From DASUSF01 sp036375275 (lineage in GTDB: Bacteria; Pseudomonadota; Alphaproteobacteria; Geminicoccales; Geminicoccaceae), in assembly GCA_036375275.1 (NCBI GenBank), contig DASUSF010000046.1, positions 1 through 5,473 of the forward strand: DNA of 5,473 nucleotides. Direction: 5' to 3'. Both the position numbers and the translations under genes were made by a program. Below, piece after piece: positions 4,994 through 5,473 of this stretch. Each line of letters opens with the position of its first letter. The stretch's first letter is position 1. Under the pieces are notes generated by a model. That model made no database searches, was not told the origin of the DNA, and saw nothing but the letters and a program-made list of their open reading frames with translations.

Positions 4994-5473
4994 GGCTTCG
5001 CTTCCGCCGGCGCGGTCCGCGTCCCCTCGCCCTGGGTCAGCTCCTCCACCTCGCGCTCCGGGTCGGCGAGGTCGAGGAGGTGCAGCCCGTCGGCGAGGTG
5101 GACGAGCAGGATCAGCCCGGTCAGCGGCACGCAGGCGGCGACGAAGCGCTCGTGGATCTGGATCTGGTCGGAGACCATGTTGTAGTGGGTCGCGTTGACG
5201 AAGAAGGCCCAGCCGTACCAGACCAGCAGCAGGGCGAGGACGCCGATCAGCGCGACGTTGACCCAGCTGATCAGGGTCACCACCCGCGCCGGCAGGGTGT
5301 GCAGCAGGACCGCCATCGCGACGTGCTCGCCGCGCTTGAAGGCGACGGTGATCGAGAGCATGCCGATCCAGGGCACGAACAGGCGCGCGAGCGAGTAGGT
5401 CCAGGACAGCGCTGCGCCGGTGACCAGCTGGTAGAAGAAGCCCGCGAACGAGATCGAGAGCATCAGGAGCAGG
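4990..5473 (-). CDS. dctQ: TRAP transporter small membrane subunit (DctQ), N-terminus cut off by window edge
   Basis: The small four-helix partner of DctM, which stabilises the channel and helps dock the binding protein. The frame is open to the right edge of the window (LLLMLSISFAG at the visible start). The in-frame Met at 5461-5463 is therefore inside the first membrane helix and unlikely to be the true start; perhaps 20-30 residues are missing. Visible marks are FAGFFYQLVTG, then SLARLFVPWIGMLSITVAFKR with the charged GEHVAM segment typical of DctQ, a helix around LISWVNVALIGVLALLLVWYG, and a last helix FVAACVPLTGLILLVHLADG. The hydrophilic tail ends with EREVEELTQGEGTRTAPAE. Its TGA overlaps the dctM start by four bases. 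The upstream direction (beyond 5473) is where a dctP gene or a regulator would be expected. Confidence 0.92.
   Translation of the reverse strand, partial: LLLMLSISFAGFFYQLVTGAALSWTYSLARLFVPWIGMLSITVAFKRGEHVAMAVLLHTLPARVVTLISWVNVALIGVLALLLVWYGWAFFVNATHYNMVSDQIQIHERFVAACVPLTGLILLVHLADGLHLLDLADPEREVEELTQGEGTRTAPAEAKP

Noticed and set aside
3623..5185. 520-codon open frame on the plus strand opposite dctM and dctQ
   Set aside because: The product is a run of Asp, Arg, Glu and Gly without hydrophobic core or motif, antisense to two unmistakable TRAP genes.
1..5473. tRNA, rRNA, CRISPR array, insertion sequence or phage attachment site
   Set aside because: No cloverleaf, no direct-repeat array, no transposase motif or flanking repeats were seen; the window is fully accounted for by ordinary genes and short gaps.

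Overview
The window is very GC-rich chromosomal-type DNA with strong G/C at third codon positions. Together with the gene families present (an ArsR repressor with a C-terminal Cys pair, a DUF318 permease, and a TRAP transporter of the small DctQ plus large DctM type), this points to an alphaproteobacterium, perhaps of the Methylobacterium or Rhodospirillales kind. The species-level guess is inference only.

Layout. Bases 1-174 hold the last 57 codons of a gene entering from the left; its family is uncertain, possibly a flavoprotein oxidoreductase. A short AT-rich island follows, with an imperfect inverted repeat and promoter-like hexamers. It leads into a three-gene plus-strand operon (193-2849): an ArsR/SmtB repressor, an ArsP-type permease and a 12-helix major facilitator. 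A perfect 7-bp hairpin lies between repressor and permease, and a near-perfect palindrome sits on the stop codon of the MFS gene. The operon reads as a metalloid, most likely trivalent organoarsenical, sensing and efflux module with two unrelated exporters.

From 2944 to 3684, after an excellent Shine-Dalgarno, is a member of the Asp/Glu racemase, maleate isomerase and arylmalonate decarboxylase superfamily. It keeps only the second catalytic Cys; a Gly-Thr-Ser triplet stands where isomerases have the first. That is the arrangement known from arylmalonate decarboxylase. The preceding 94 bases look coding in the same frame but have no ordinary start codon.

The right-hand part (3713-5473) is on the minus strand and converges on the enzyme gene. 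It encodes the large (DctM) and small (DctQ, cut by the window edge) membrane subunits of a TRAP transporter for organic acids, joined by an ATGA overlap. The 28-bp convergent gap is the centre of a long inverted repeat that includes both stop codons and probably serves as a two-way terminator. A carboxylate importer beside a carboxylate-acting enzyme suggests, but does not prove, a shared catabolic role. No RNA genes, mobile elements or CRISPR arrays are visible.
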